A stretch of 64,000 nt of DNA from Azospirillum halopraeferens DSM 3675 (GTDB taxonomy: Bacteria; Pseudomonadota; Alphaproteobacteria; Azospirillales; Azospirillaceae): positions 434,001-498,000 of the forward strand of contig NZ_AUCF01000004.1 in the NCBI RefSeq assembly GCF_000429625.1, written 5' to 3'. This document shows, one piece after another, positions 7,584-16,655 of this stretch. The position numbers and the translations under genes were made by a program. How positions within the stretch are numbered: position 1 is the stretch's first letter; each line of letters starts with the position of its first letter. The notes under the pieces were generated by a model that had not been told where the DNA came from, did not search any database, and was given only the letters and a program-made list of their open reading frames with translations.

Positions 7584-8474
7584 GTGAACGACGCGCTGAA
7601 GTCCGCCATGGCGGAGTCCGCCGAGATGGTCGAGCAGGCCATCAACGCCCTCATCCCCTCCACCGACCTTGCCGAGGCCCGGCTGTTCGAGGCGATGCGC
7701 TACGGCTGCCTGGGCGGCGGCAAGCGGCTGCGCCCCTTCCTGGTGCTGTCGGCCGCCCGCCTGTTCGGCGTCAACCTGGAGTGCGCGCTGCGCACCGCCG
7801 TGGCGGTGGAGTTCGTCCACTGCTACTCGCTGATCCACGACGACCTGCCGGCCATGGACGACGGCGCGCTGCGCCGCGGCCGACCGACGGTGCACCGGCA
7901 GTTCGACGAGGCGACCGCCATCCTGGCCGGCGACGCCCTGCTGACCCTGGCCTTCGAGGTGCTGGCCGACCCGGCCACCCACGAGGACCCCAAGGTGCGC
8001 TGCCAGCTCGTGGCGGCGCTGGCGAAGGCAGCGGGCGGGCACGGCATGGTCGGCGGCCAGATGCTGGACCTCATCGCCGAGCACGAAACCTTCGACATCG
8101 GCACGATCACCCGTTTGCAGCGCATGAAGACGGGTGACATGATCGCGTTTGCATGCGAGGCCGGTGCCATTCTCGGCAAGGCCGGGGCGCCGCAGCATCA
8201 GGCGCTGCGTGCCTACGCCCACGACCTGGGGCTGGCGTTCCAGATCGTCGACGACCTTCTGGACGTCGAGGGGTCGGAGGCCGAGACGGGCAAGACCGTC
8301 GGGCGGGACGCCGCCGCGGGCAAGGCCACCTTCGTCTCTATCCTCGGCCGCCAGCGCGCCCGCGCCCAGGCCGAGATGCTGGCCCGCCAGTGCGTGGCGC
8401 ATCTGGACATCTTCGACGGTCGCGCCGACATGCTTGCGGCCGTGGCGGCGTTCGTGGTTGAGCGGCGCGTGTGA
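7584..8474 (+). CDS. ispA: Farnesyl diphosphate synthase (geranyltranstransferase)
   Basis: 296 residues, trans-isoprenyl diphosphate synthase fold. The first aspartate-rich motif DDLPAMDD (about residue 85) and second DDLLD (about 223) bind the Mg2+-diphosphate; GGGKRLRP is the N-terminal signature. It condenses IPP with DMAPP and GPP to give FPP for quinones, undecaprenyl phosphate and hopanoids or carotenoids. The GTG start follows the xseB stop by one base. The downstream neighbour dxs feeds the same MEP/isoprenoid pathway. Confidence 0.93.
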   Translation: MNDALKSAMAESAEMVEQAINALIPSTDLAEARLFEAMRYGCLGGGKRLRPFLVLSAARLFGVNLECALRTAVAVEFVHCYSLIHDDLPAMDDGALRRGRPTVHRQFDEATAILAGDALLTLAFEVLADPATHEDPKVRCQLVAALAKAAGGHGMVGGQMLDLIAEHETFDIGTITRLQRMKTGDMIAFACEAGAILGKAGAPQHQALRAYAHDLGLAFQIVDDLLDVEGSEAETGKTVGRDAAAGKATFVSILGRQRARAQAEMLARQCVAHLDIFDGRADMLAAVAAFVVERRV

Positions 8475-8491
8475 AGGAAGGACGCTGAGAC

Positions 8492-10408
8492 GTGACATCC
8501 ACCAGCAAGACTCCGCTTCTCGACCGGGTGCGCGTGCCGGCCGACCTCCGCGGCCTGCGGCCCGACCAGCTCCGCCAGGTGGCCGACGAGCTGCGGACCG
8601 AGACCATCGACGCCGTATCCGTCACCGGCGGCCATCTCGGCGCCGGGCTCGGCGTGGTGGAGCTGACGGTGGCGTTGCACTATGTCTTCGAAACGCCCGC
8701 CGACCGGCTGATCTGGGACGTCGGGCACCAGTGCTACCCGCACAAGATCCTCACCGGGCGGCGCGACCGCATCCGCACCCTGCGCCAGGGCGGCGGGCTG
8801 TCCGGCTTCACCAAGCGGACGGAGAGTGTCTACGACCCCTTCGGCGCCGGCCACAGCTCCACCTCCATCTCGGCCGGGCTGGGCATGGCGGTGGCCCGCG
8901 ACCTGAAGGGCGGCTCCAACCACGTGGTCTGCGTCATCGGCGACGGCGCCATGAGCGCCGGCATGGCCTATGAGGCCATGAACAACGCAGGGTCCACCGA
9001 CAGCAAGCTGATCGTCGTCCTCAACGACAACGACATGTCCATCGCCCCGCCGGTGGGGGCCATGAGCGCCTACCTGTCGCGGCTGATCTCGTCCAAGCCC
9101 TACCTGTCGCTGCGTCACCTCGCCAAGGACATCGCCGAACAGTTGCCGCGCCCCCTGCGCGACGCCGCCCGCAAGGCGGAGGAGTACGCCCGCGGCCTGG
9201 TCACCGGCGGCACCCTGTTCGAGGAGCTGGGGTTCTACTACGTCGGTCCCATCGACGGGCACAATCTGGACCACCTGCTGCCGGTGCTCCAGAACGTGCG
9301 CGACGCCGAAGACGCGAAGCCCGTGCTGGTGCACGTGGTCACCCGCAAGGGCCACGGTTACCCGCCGGCGGAGGCGTCGGCCGACAAGCTGCACGCCGTG
9401 GCCCGCTTCGACGTCATCACCGGGACCCAGACCAAGGCCAAGTCCAACGCCCCCACCTACACCCGCGTCTTCGCCGACGCCCTGATCCGCGAGGCGGAGG
9501 CCGACGAGCGGGTGGTGGCGATCAACGCGGCCATGCCGTCGGGGACCGGTCTGGACCTGTTCGCCCGGCGGTTCCCCGACCGCTGCTTCGATGTGGGCAT
9601 TGCCGAGCAGCACGCCGTGACATTCGCCGCCGGCCTGGCGACCGAGGGGTTCAAGCCCTTCTGTGCCATCTATTCCACCTTCCTCCAGCGGGCCTACGAT
9701 CAGGTGGTGCACGACGTGGTGCTCCAGCACCTGCCGGTGCGCTTCGCGCTGGACCGCGCGGGCCTGGTGGGCGCCGACGGAGCGACCCACGCCGGGTCCT
9801 TCGACGTCGCCTATCTGGGCTGCCTGCCCGACATCGTGCTGATGGCCGCCGCCGACGAAGAGGACCTGATGCACATGGTCGCCACCCAGGCGGCCATCGA
9901 CGACCGCGCGTCGGCCCTGCGCTACCCCCGCGGCGAAGGCGTCGGCATGTCCCTGCCGGAGCGCGGCACCGTGCTGCCGCTGGGCAAGGGCCGCATCGTG
10001 CAGGAGGGCACCAAGGTCGCCATCCTCAGCTACGGCGCCCGCCTGGAGGAGGCCCGTCGCGCGGCCCAGGACCTGGCGGCGCGCGGCCTGTCCACCACCG
10101 TGGCCGACGCCCGCTTCGCCAAACCGCTGGACGAGGATCTGGTGCGCCGCCTGGCCCTGAACCACGAGGTGCTGATCACCATCGAGGAGGGCTCGGTCGG
10201 CGGGTTCGGCAGCTTCGTGTTGCACCATCTGGCCACCGCCGGCCTGCTCGACCACGGGCTGAAGGTGCGGCCGATGGTGCTGCCCGATCGCTTTCTGGAT
10301 CATGACTCCCCGGCCCGCCAGTACGAGACGGCCGGCCTGTCCGCCCGCCACATCGTGGCCACCGCCCTGACCGCGCTGGGTATGGAGACCGCCGCCGCCC
10401 GCGCCTGA
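8492..10408 (+). CDS. dxs: 1-deoxy-D-xylulose-5-phosphate synthase
   Basis: 638 residues, normal for Dxs. The thiamine-diphosphate fold is clear: [31 protein letters not shown] (Mg-TPP motif), VDGH-like PIDGHNL, the transketolase central domain with [10 protein letters not shown], and the C-terminal domain. It joins pyruvate and glyceraldehyde-3-phosphate, the committed step of the MEP pathway. The GTG start lies 17 bases after ispA with a GGAAGGA ribosome site. A rho-independent terminator follows. Confidence 0.96.
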   Translation: MTSTSKTPLLDRVRVPADLRGLRPDQLRQVADELRTETIDAVSVTGGHLGAGLGVVELTVALHYVFETPADRLIWDVGHQCYPHKILTGRRDRIRTLRQGGGLSGFTKRTESVYDPFGAGHSSTSISAGLGMAVARDLKGGSNHVVCVIGDGAMSAGMAYEAMNNAGSTDSKLIVVLNDNDMSIAPPVGAMSAYLSRLISSKPYLSLRHLAKDIAEQLPRPLRDAARKAEEYARGLVTGGTLFEELGFYYVGPIDGHNLDHLLPVLQNVRDAEDAKPVLVHVVTRKGHGYPPAEASADKLHAVARFDVITGTQTKAKSNAPTYTRVFADALIREAEADERVVAINAAMPSGTGLDLFARRFPDRCFDVGIAEQHAVTFAAGLATEGFKPFCAIYSTFLQRAYDQVVHDVVLQHLPVRFALDRAGLVGADGATHAGSFDVAYLGCLPDIVLMAAADEEDLMHMVATQAAIDDRASALRYPRGEGVGMSLPERGTVLPLGKGRIVQEGTKVAILSYGARLEEARRAAQDLAARGLSTTVADARFAKPLDEDLVRRLALNHEVLITIEEGSVGGFGSFVLHHLATAGLLDHGLKVRPMVLPDRFLDHDSPARQYETAGLSARHIVATALTALGMETAAARA

Positions 10409-10440
10409 GGAAAACGGCTTACGCCGAACGCTGCCATGGG

Positions 10441-10476
10441 GCCGCCTTCCGAAGGGGGAGGCGGCTCTTTTTTTTA
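10441..10476 (+). terminator. Rho-independent terminator of xseB-ispA-dxs
   Basis: GCCGCCT pairs with AGGCGGC (10441-10447 with 10459-10465) around a short loop, followed by a long T-run (TCTTTTTTTTAT). It sits 33 bases after the dxs stop, ending the isoprenoid operon before the sensor kinase gene. Confidence 0.9.
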
Positions 10477-10619
10477 TCTGTAATCCCAACAAGTATCCAA
10501 GAGCATAGACCGAATTGGTGGCCGGTCGAAAGGCCGGTTTCGGTGGATGGACGGGGACGAGTCGATTACTTTGTTCAAGCAAGCTTCTTCCCGGTTGGAA
10601 AGTACAGGATCGGGCCATC

Positions 10620-11654
10620 ATGTCGGCGATACGGGTGGAATGTGAAAAGGTCGATGAGGAGTGCATCAATCATCGCCGACCGGCGGCGGACGCTCTGGTG
10701 GATGCCATGCCCGCCATCCTGTGGTCGGTGGACTGTGACCTGCGGATCACCGCGGTGCGGGGTGGAGGGCTGGGGATGCTCGACCTCGATCCTGCGGCCC
10801 TGATCGGCCGAACCCTGTTCGAGCGGTTCGAGACCACCGACGATTCCTTCCCGCCGATCGCGGCGGTCCGCCGGGCTCTGGGCGGTGAAAGCGTCCGCTT
10901 CGAGATCGATCGGCACGGATGCGTGTTCGAGACCCGCGTGGAACCGATGCGCCGGGACGACGGCACGGTGATCGGCGCCGTCGGGCTGGCCGTCGACATC
11001 ACGCGGCGCCGGCAGTCGGAGTCGGCCCTGGCGGAGGCGTTGCAGGAGAAGGACAGCCTGCTGAAGGAGGTCAACCACCGGGTCAAGAACAGCTTGCAGT
11101 TGGTGTCCAGCCTGCTGACGCTGCAGGGCCTGACCAACAAGGACCCCGGTGTGCGGGCGCAGTTCCAGGACGCCTGCGGGCGCGTCGGCGCGGTGGCGCA
11201 GGTCCACCATCGGCTGCACGCCGGCAGCCGGTTCCGCGTGCTATCGATCGCCGGCTATCTGCGCGACCTGTGCACCGAACTGGCAGCCGGCCCGGTGGGG
11301 GGCGGGCAGGGCCGCACCGTTCTGGTCGACGCCGAAGACGCCGAACTGCCGGCGGACTGCGTCGTCCCCCTGGCCCTCATCGTCAACGAACTGGTGACCA
11401 ACGCCCTGAAGTACGCCTACGGGCCGGGGGAACCCGGCGATGTCGTGGTCACCTTCCGGGCGCTGCCGGAAGGCGGCTATCGTCTCACCGTCACCGACCG
11501 CGGCCGCGGGCTTCCCGCCGGCTTCGACGTGGCGCGGGCCGATGGACTCGGCATGAAGGTGGTGCGGGCCTTTTCCGGCCAGCTCCGAGGCAAGCTGCAC
11601 ACCGAGCCGACCGGCTCCGGCGCGCGCTTCGTCCTCGATCTGCCGACCCTCTGA
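10620..11654 (+). CDS. PAS-HisKA_2 (HWE-like) sensor histidine kinase
   Basis: 344 residues, cytoplasmic. A PAS domain fills about residues 20-130 (ending VGLAVDITRRR, the usual PAC end). Then comes the HisKA_2 motif LLKEVNHRVKNSLQLVSSLL with the phospho-His near residue 152, and a short HATPase with N-box NELVTNALKYAY, DRGRGLP and GLGMKVV. Kinases of this type are common in alphaproteobacteria and often feed PhyR-like single-domain or general-stress regulators; phyR lies about 16 kb away. The ATG at 10620 is preferred over an upstream in-frame GTG. It interrupts the usual dxs-tlyA neighbourhood. Confidence 0.85.
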   Translation: MSAIRVECEKVDEECINHRRPAADALVDAMPAILWSVDCDLRITAVRGGGLGMLDLDPAALIGRTLFERFETTDDSFPPIAAVRRALGGESVRFEIDRHGCVFETRVEPMRRDDGTVIGAVGLAVDITRRRQSESALAEALQEKDSLLKEVNHRVKNSLQLVSSLLTLQGLTNKDPGVRAQFQDACGRVGAVAQVHHRLHAGSRFRVLSIAGYLRDLCTELAAGPVGGGQGRTVLVDAEDAELPADCVVPLALIVNELVTNALKYAYGPGEPGDVVVTFRALPEGGYRLTVTDRGRGLPAGFDVARADGLGMKVVRAFSGQLRGKLHTEPTGSGARFVLDLPTL

Positions 11655-11728
11655 CCGCTTCCGCTTGCCCCGTGCCCCCGATCCGGGGCACTCCTGGGGG
11701 CGGGACGGAGCAGGGCGAGGGTGCGGGG

Positions 11729-12469
11729 ATGGCACGGGTACGGGTCGATGTGGCGCTGGTGGAACGGGGCCTCGCGGAAAGCCGGGCCAGGGCGCAGGCG
11801 TTGATCCTTGCGGGGCTGGTCTATTCCGACACGCGGCGCATCGACAAGGCGGGCGATCAGATCGCCGAAGAGGCGCCCCTGTCGGTCAAGGGACAGGATC
11901 ATCCCTGGGTGTCGCGCGGCGGGCTGAAGCTGGTCAAGGGGCTGGACAGCTTCGCCATCGACCCTGCCGGCCTGACGGCGGTGGACGTGGGCGCATCGAC
12001 CGGTGGTTTCACCGACGTGCTGCTGAGCCGCGGCGCGGCGCGTGTCTACGCCGTCGACGTGGGGCACGGGCAACTCGCCTGGAAGCTGCGCGGGGACCCG
12101 CGGGTGGTGGTGCTGGAAAAGACCAACGCCCGCCGCCTGACCCGCGCCGAGATCCCCGATCCCGTCGACCTGGTGGTGTGCGACGCCAGCTTCATCGGGT
12201 TGGAGGTGGTGCTGCCGGCCGCTCTCGCCCTCACCGTGCCGGGGGCACGCCTGGTCGCCCTGATCAAGCCGCAGTTCGAGGTGGGCAAGGGCCGCGTCGG
12301 CAAGGGGGGTGTCGTCCGCGACCCCGCCCTGCACGCCGAGGTGTGCGAGCGCATCCGCGCCTGGCTGGCCGGCTTGCCGGGCTGGCGCGTGCTGGGCGTC
12401 GAGGAGAGCCCCATCAAGGGGCCGGAGGGGAACACGGAATTCCTGATCGGCGCGGTGCGGGAAGGATAG
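11729..12469 (+). CDS. tlyA: TlyA-family rRNA (cytidine-2'-O)-methyltransferase
   Basis: 246 residues: N-terminal S4 RNA-binding domain (RVRVDVALVERGLAESRARA) followed by an FtsJ-like Rossmann methyltransferase with SAM motif DVGASTGGFTDVLL and the K-D-K-E residues (K in SRGGLKL, D in VCDASFI, K in LIKPQFE, E in GNTEFL). In mycobacteria TlyA methylates 16S C1409 and 23S C1920, which sets capreomycin sensitivity; some members are annotated as haemolysins. In many alphaproteobacteria it directly follows dxs. Confidence 0.9.
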   Translation: MARVRVDVALVERGLAESRARAQALILAGLVYSDTRRIDKAGDQIAEEAPLSVKGQDHPWVSRGGLKLVKGLDSFAIDPAGLTAVDVGASTGGFTDVLLSRGAARVYAVDVGHGQLAWKLRGDPRVVVLEKTNARRLTRAEIPDPVDLVVCDASFIGLEVVLPAALALTVPGARLVALIKPQFEVGKGRVGKGGVVRDPALHAEVCERIRAWLAGLPGWRVLGVEESPIKGPEGNTEFLIGAVREG

Positions 12470-12489
12470 ACGCGCACAGGGAGATGGAG

Positions 12490-13041
12490 ATGATCGTTGC
12501 ACGCTGGGGTCCATGGTCGGGCGAAGGGCTGGAACACCTGGAGCTGAACGTCACCGCCGACGCGGTCACGGCCGACGGGGTGGTCGTCGGCGCCACCGAC
12601 GACGGTCTGCCCTTCGCCGCCCGGTACCGGCTGACCTGCGACGGTGGTTGGCGGGTGCGGTCCCTGTCGGTGGACGTCGTCGGTGCGGGGTGCGGTCTGG
12701 TGCTGGTCGCCGACGGTGCCGGATCCTGGGCCACCGCCGCGGGTGAGCCCCTGCCGGGACTGGCCGGCGCGATCGACGTCGATCTGTCGGTGAGCCCCTT
12801 CACCAACACGTTGCCCATCCGCCGTCTCGACCTGGCCGCCGGGGCGGGCACCGAGATCGCCGTGGCCTACGTTCACGTCCCCGACCTGAGTGTGGAGTGC
12901 GCGCGGCAGCGCTACACCCGCCCTGACACCGACGCCCGCTACCGCTTCGAGTCCCTCGGAAGCGATTTCGCCGCCGACATCGACGTGGACGGACAGGGCC
13001 TCGTCGTCACCTATCCCGGCCTGTTCCGGCGGACACTCTGA
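12490..13041 (+). CDS. Putative glycolipid-binding protein (DUF1089-like)
   Basis: 183 residues, beta-rich. The pattern RWGPWSGEGLEHL..., V-ADG-VVG..DG-PFAARY-L-CD-GWRVRSL and SPFTNTLPIRRL matches the putative glycolipid-binding family typified by Pseudomonas PA1994, whose structure resembles lipid-carrier proteins. Real function unknown. AGGGAG gives good spacing to the ATG at 12490; an ATG two codons earlier is less well placed. It follows tlyA by 20 bases, probably cotranscribed. Confidence 0.75.
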   Translation: MIVARWGPWSGEGLEHLELNVTADAVTADGVVVGATDDGLPFAARYRLTCDGGWRVRSLSVDVVGAGCGLVLVADGAGSWATAAGEPLPGLAGAIDVDLSVSPFTNTLPIRRLDLAAGAGTEIAVAYVHVPDLSVECARQRYTRPDTDARYRFESLGSDFAADIDVDGQGLVVTYPGLFRRTL

Positions 13042-13196
13042 ATCACGCAATCCGGTTGATCATCATTAACGAAAGACACTCTATGGTTTAATTCGGACGT
13101 ACGGATACGATCCTGTAGACGCCCGCATGTTGTCTGTTATAGGCCCGAAGCGTCCGGTATGGCGTGGTGCAGCCGGAAATGGAGCGGGGGCCAGAC

Positions 13197-14681
13197 ATGA
13201 CGTCGAATTGCAGGGTTTCGGTTTCCATTCGGATCGGGCGCTACCGCGGTCCCGGTTCGGAGGAGGATTACCGGCGTGCCAAGCTGGCGCGCATCGTGGG
13301 GGACGGTGCGCCGCAAGAGGAGTGGCACGATCGCTTCATCGCCGACGGCGGGGACACGCTGCCCCTCGCCGATCCGGCTCTGGAGGACAGCTACACCGCC
13401 GCGGCGCGCACCGTGCTGGGCATCCGCAAGGGGTGCGCCCTCGGCACGCTGTCGGGTTACAACCTGCTGACGGACGGCGAGACCCTGGAAAGCGCCCACT
13501 TCAGCCTCCTGACCGCCGACGTCGGTGACCATCCCGCGGGAACGGCGGTGTACGTCCAGCGCACCGGTCTTGCCGACACGTACTTTCTCCTTCCGGGGGT
13601 GCGGGTCACCGCCGGTGGCCGGGTGGTCACCACGCCGGTCTTCGCCGCGGTGCCGGCGCAGCCGCCGCTGCTGCGCGCCGACAGCGAATGGGTCAGCGTC
13701 GCCACCGACGCGGCCTCCTCCATGGTGGAGGAACTGGTCAAGCAGCAGCTTGAGGCGAAGCTGGCGGGGTATCTGGTGTCTGGGCTGTCGACCCTGGCGG
13801 GCGGCATCGCCGGCGGCATCCTCGGCGCAATTCTCGGCGGGGTCGTCGACCTGATCTTCTCGTCCGATGATGAGGATTACCTCAAAGATCTGGAGGAGAT
13901 GTTCCAGAAGATCGTCGAGCAGACGGTCCGCCAGAATACGGTCGATCAGATATCCAGCGCCATCAGCCAGGTGAACACCAACATCGCGGTCGAGTATATC
14001 GCGAAGAGAAAGGAATTCATGGGGCTGACCGGGGCGGCGGACACCGACCCGCAGGTGCAGAAACTCGACAATCGCAAGCTCCTGTTCGACCTCCTGAAGG
14101 GGTATGAGGACATCCAGTCGCAGAACGGCGGCATCGAATACCTCATGCGTGAGGACGTTGCCAAGGCAGCCCTGCCGGTGTTCATGCTGGGCGTGACCCA
14201 GAAGCTGGCGCTGTACCAGGAAATGGCGATGGTCGATCCCACCGGCCCGCGCGACCCGGTGTCGGGCCTGTTCGACCCGACCAAATCGGGCTACGTCACG
14301 GACAGCATTCCCGCCGCCGTGCGGAAATATGCAGCCCACATCGAGAAAACCTGGCCGCTCATCAAGACCGATCGGGAGAACAAGGTCGAGTTTCCGACCG
14401 TCGTCCGCTCTTACAACCGTTACGTTTCCGGTGACGTCCAGGTCATCACCATCTGCGGCCTGGAAGACAAGTACGACGGAACCAAGATCGAGATGGGCGA
14501 CGTCAGTTACAGTGAAAAAGACGGCTATCAGTACTCCGACGCGGCGAAGACCAGGGCGGCGGAGTACAAGGCAAAGAAGGTTGCCGAACTGGCTACGTCG
14601 CTGTCCGATCCGGATGCCTTCATCCTGCGCCTGAAGGAACTGGAAAAGAGCCCGATGGGCAGGGTGGTCATCACCGAGTGA
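13197..14681 (+). CDS. Uncharacterised protein with glycine-zipper and endotoxin-like helical region
   Basis: About 494 residues; no signal peptide. Residues 1-170 are mixed or beta-rich and unrecognised. From about 175 an all-helical region begins (SSMVEELVKQQLEAKLAGYL). It contains a hydrophobic glycine-zipper stretch around 201-222 (GGIAGGILGAILGGVVDLIF), then long amphipathic helices including ALPVFMLGVTQKLALYQEMA, a layout resembling domain I of Cry delta-endotoxins or other alpha-pore-forming toxins. This is inference from pattern, not a database match. Lys and Asn codons are commoner than in neighbours, suggesting transfer. In-frame starts at 13164 (GTG) and 13179 (ATG) are possible. 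A branched palindrome follows 12 bases after the stop. Confidence 0.6.
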   Translation: MTSNCRVSVSIRIGRYRGPGSEEDYRRAKLARIVGDGAPQEEWHDRFIADGGDTLPLADPALEDSYTAAARTVLGIRKGCALGTLSGYNLLTDGETLESAHFSLLTADVGDHPAGTAVYVQRTGLADTYFLLPGVRVTAGGRVVTTPVFAAVPAQPPLLRADSEWVSVATDAASSMVEELVKQQLEAKLAGYLVSGLSTLAGGIAGGILGAILGGVVDLIFSSDDEDYLKDLEEMFQKIVEQTVRQNTVDQISSAISQVNTNIAVEYIAKRKEFMGLTGAADTDPQVQKLDNRKLLFDLLKGYEDIQSQNGGIEYLMREDVAKAALPVFMLGVTQKLALYQEMAMVDPTGPRDPVSGLFDPTKSGYVTDSIPAAVRKYAAHIEKTWPLIKTDRENKVEFPTVVRSYNRYVSGDVQVITICGLEDKYDGTKIEMGDVSYSEKDGYQYSDAAKTRAAEYKAKKVAELATSLSDPDAFILRLKELEKSPMGRVVITE

Positions 14682-14692
14682 TCCGCGTCCCG

Positions 14693-14830
14693 GGAGCCAC
14701 AGGCGTCGTTAGATCGGATCGGGTTAAATCGGAACCGATTTGACGCGTGAGTCCGATCGCTTCCCAAAATGCCAGAGCAACATGCATTTCACATAAAATG
14801 CATGTTGCTCTGGCGAACGCCTGTGGCTCC
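14693..14830. repeat. 138-bp branched palindrome (three-way junction)
   Basis: The ends are perfect 14-bp inverted repeats, GGAGCCACAGGCGT (14693-14706) and 14817-14830. Inside are two arms. One is compound: GATCGGA/TCCGATC (14712-14718 with 14752-14758) enclosing AAATC/GATTT. The other is a perfect 19-bp stem, 14771-14789 with 14796-14814, loop CACATA. It fills the gap between two convergent genes. There is no T-run, no ORF and no obvious target-site duplication. A palindromic mobile element or structured RNA are both possible. Confidence 0.85.
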
Positions 14831-14849
14831 ATGGCTTTGTTCTTGCCAT

Positions 14850-16616
14850 CTAGCGCGGCGGCAGCAGGCCGGTGGGGGGCATCACGGCCAGGACGCCGGG
14901 GCGGGACGCTTCCACCAGCGGGCGCAGGTGGGTTGCCAGGGGCAGGGCGTCGCGCAGAGCGGCCAGGGCGGCACCGCTCTCCACGATCTCGCCGCGGCCG
15001 GAGACGAAGTCCATGGCCCGTTCCAGAGGAGACTTGGGACGGGGGAAGACGGCCACGGTGATCGCCGCGTCGGCGGCCAGCCCGGCCGCCTCGCGGGCGC
15101 GGATCAGCGCCTGCTCCAGCCCGCCCAACTCGTCGACCAGACCCAGGGCGGCGGCCTCCGCGCCGGTCCACACCCGCCCCTGCGCCGCGGCCCGCACCGC
15201 CTCCGGCGTCATGCGGCGTGCCGCGGCCACCCGCTCGAGGAACGTGGTGTAGGAGCGGTCGACCAGCGCGTTCAGCCGTTCCAGCCCGCTGTCGTCGAAC
15301 GGGCGCACGGGCGACCACATGCCGGCGTTGCGGCCGGATTGCACCACCCCCCAGGACACGCCGATGCGGCGCGACAGTTCCTCCGCCACCGGCTTGCCCG
15401 CGACGACGCCGATGGAGCCGGTGAGCGTCGCCGGGCCGGTGACGATGCGGTCGGCGTCCATGGCGACCCAATAGCCGCCGGACGCGGCGGCGTCGCCCAT
15501 GGACACGATCACCGGGCGCCCGCCCGTGGTGCGGGCGTTGACCACGGCGCGCCGGATCGCCTCCGACGCGGTGACCGAGCCGCCACCGCTGTCGACGCGC
15601 AGCACGATGGCCACCACGTCCGGGTCTTCCAGCGCATCCTCGAACGCCTTCACCACGGTTTCCGATCCGGCGGTCAGGCTGCCCATCAGCGGGTCGACCT
15701 CGCTGCGGCCGTCGACGATGGTGCCCTGCACATGGATCAGCGCCACCGTCGGCCCCTGTTCGTGGGCGTCGCCGGCGGAGTCGCGGTAATCGGGCACCTC
15801 CACCGGGTGCGCACCCGGTCCGGCCTGAGCCAGCGCCGCCGCCATCGCCTCGTCCCGGTAGCCCAGCCGGTCGACCAGGCCGTTGTCCAGCGCCTCCGCG
15901 TCCAGCAGGGGCGCGCGGTCGATCAGCGCCCGCACCATGTCCGGTGCCAGACCGCGGCCCTCAGCGACGCCGGACACGAGCTGCCCCGACAGGTCGGCGA
16001 CCAAGCTTTCCATCATCTCCCGGTGGGCGGGGGAGAAGTCGGTGCGGGTGAAGCTCTCGGCCAGGGTCTTGTACGCCTCGCGCTGCACCACCTGGGGCCG
16101 GATGCCCAGATCCTCCAGCGCCTTGCCGGCGAAGGGCACCTCGGCCGACAGGCCGGTCAGCCCGACGACGCCGAGCGGTTGCAGCCACACCTCGTCGAAA
16201 GCGGTCGCCAGCAGATAGGCGCGGTTGCCCGGCCCGCCGCCGCCGAAGCTGGTGGCGAAGGCGTACGCGAAGCGCCCGCTCTCCCGGAAGCGCTGCACGG
16301 CGGTGCGCAGTTCCTGCACCTGCGCAAAGCCGAGGTCGTCGCTGCCCATGCGGGCGACCAGGCCCTTCACGCGGGGATCCGTGCGCGCCCGCTCCAGCGT
16401 CGCCAGCACGTCGCGCAGGGTCGTGCTCTCCTCCAGGAAGGCCAGCGATCCCGTCGGCGGCGCGTCGGCCAGCGGCCGGTCGAGGTTCAACTCCAGCACC
16501 ACGGTGTCGGGCAGGGCGGGCGCGCCGCGGTTCAGCAGCACGTACACCAGTACCGCGATCCCGGCGATCACCAGGAAACCGACCAGGGCGAACAGACGCA
16601 CGATGAAGGTGATCAT
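14850..16616 (-). CDS. sppA: Signal peptide peptidase SppA, 67-kDa type
   Basis: 588 residues: one N-terminal membrane helix (about 5-28), then two tandem ClpP/crotonase-like S49 domains in the periplasm. The Ser/Lys dyad is visible: K183 in REAYKTL and S379 in GDAAASGGYW, spaced like Lys209/Ser409 of E. coli SppA. It digests signal peptides left in the membrane after leader peptidase cleavage. Full length. The stop lies 20 bases from the branched palindrome, and the gene converges on the putative toxin-like gene. Confidence 0.95.
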   Translation of the reverse strand: MITFIVRLFALVGFLVIAGIAVLVYVLLNRGAPALPDTVVLELNLDRPLADAPPTGSLAFLEESTTLRDVLATLERARTDPRVKGLVARMGSDDLGFAQVQELRTAVQRFRESGRFAYAFATSFGGGGPGNRAYLLATAFDEVWLQPLGVVGLTGLSAEVPFAGKALEDLGIRPQVVQREAYKTLAESFTRTDFSPAHREMMESLVADLSGQLVSGVAEGRGLAPDMVRALIDRAPLLDAEALDNGLVDRLGYRDEAMAAALAQAGPGAHPVEVPDYRDSAGDAHEQGPTVALIHVQGTIVDGRSEVDPLMGSLTAGSETVVKAFEDALEDPDVVAIVLRVDSGGGSVTASEAIRRAVVNARTTGGRPVIVSMGDAAASGGYWVAMDADRIVTGPATLTGSIGVVAGKPVAEELSRRIGVSWGVVQSGRNAGMWSPVRPFDDSGLERLNALVDRSYTTFLERVAAARRMTPEAVRAAAQGRVWTGAEAAALGLVDELGGLEQALIRAREAAGLAADAAITVAVFPRPKSPLERAMDFVSGRGEIVESGAALAALRDALPLATHLRPLVEASRPGVLAVMPPTGLLPPR

Positions 16617-16655
16617 CCCGGCGGGTCTCCGGCGGTTGCGGGGCAGGGCGGGCGG

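Noticed and set aside
14708..14714. GTTAGAT in the branched palindrome as an integron attC core site
   Set aside because: It matches GTTRRRY, but no paired RYYYAAC site at the expected position, no cassette array and no integrase are present.
14693..14830. Branched palindrome as a retron msr/msd RNA
   Set aside because: No reverse transcriptase gene is near and no branching-G layout is seen.
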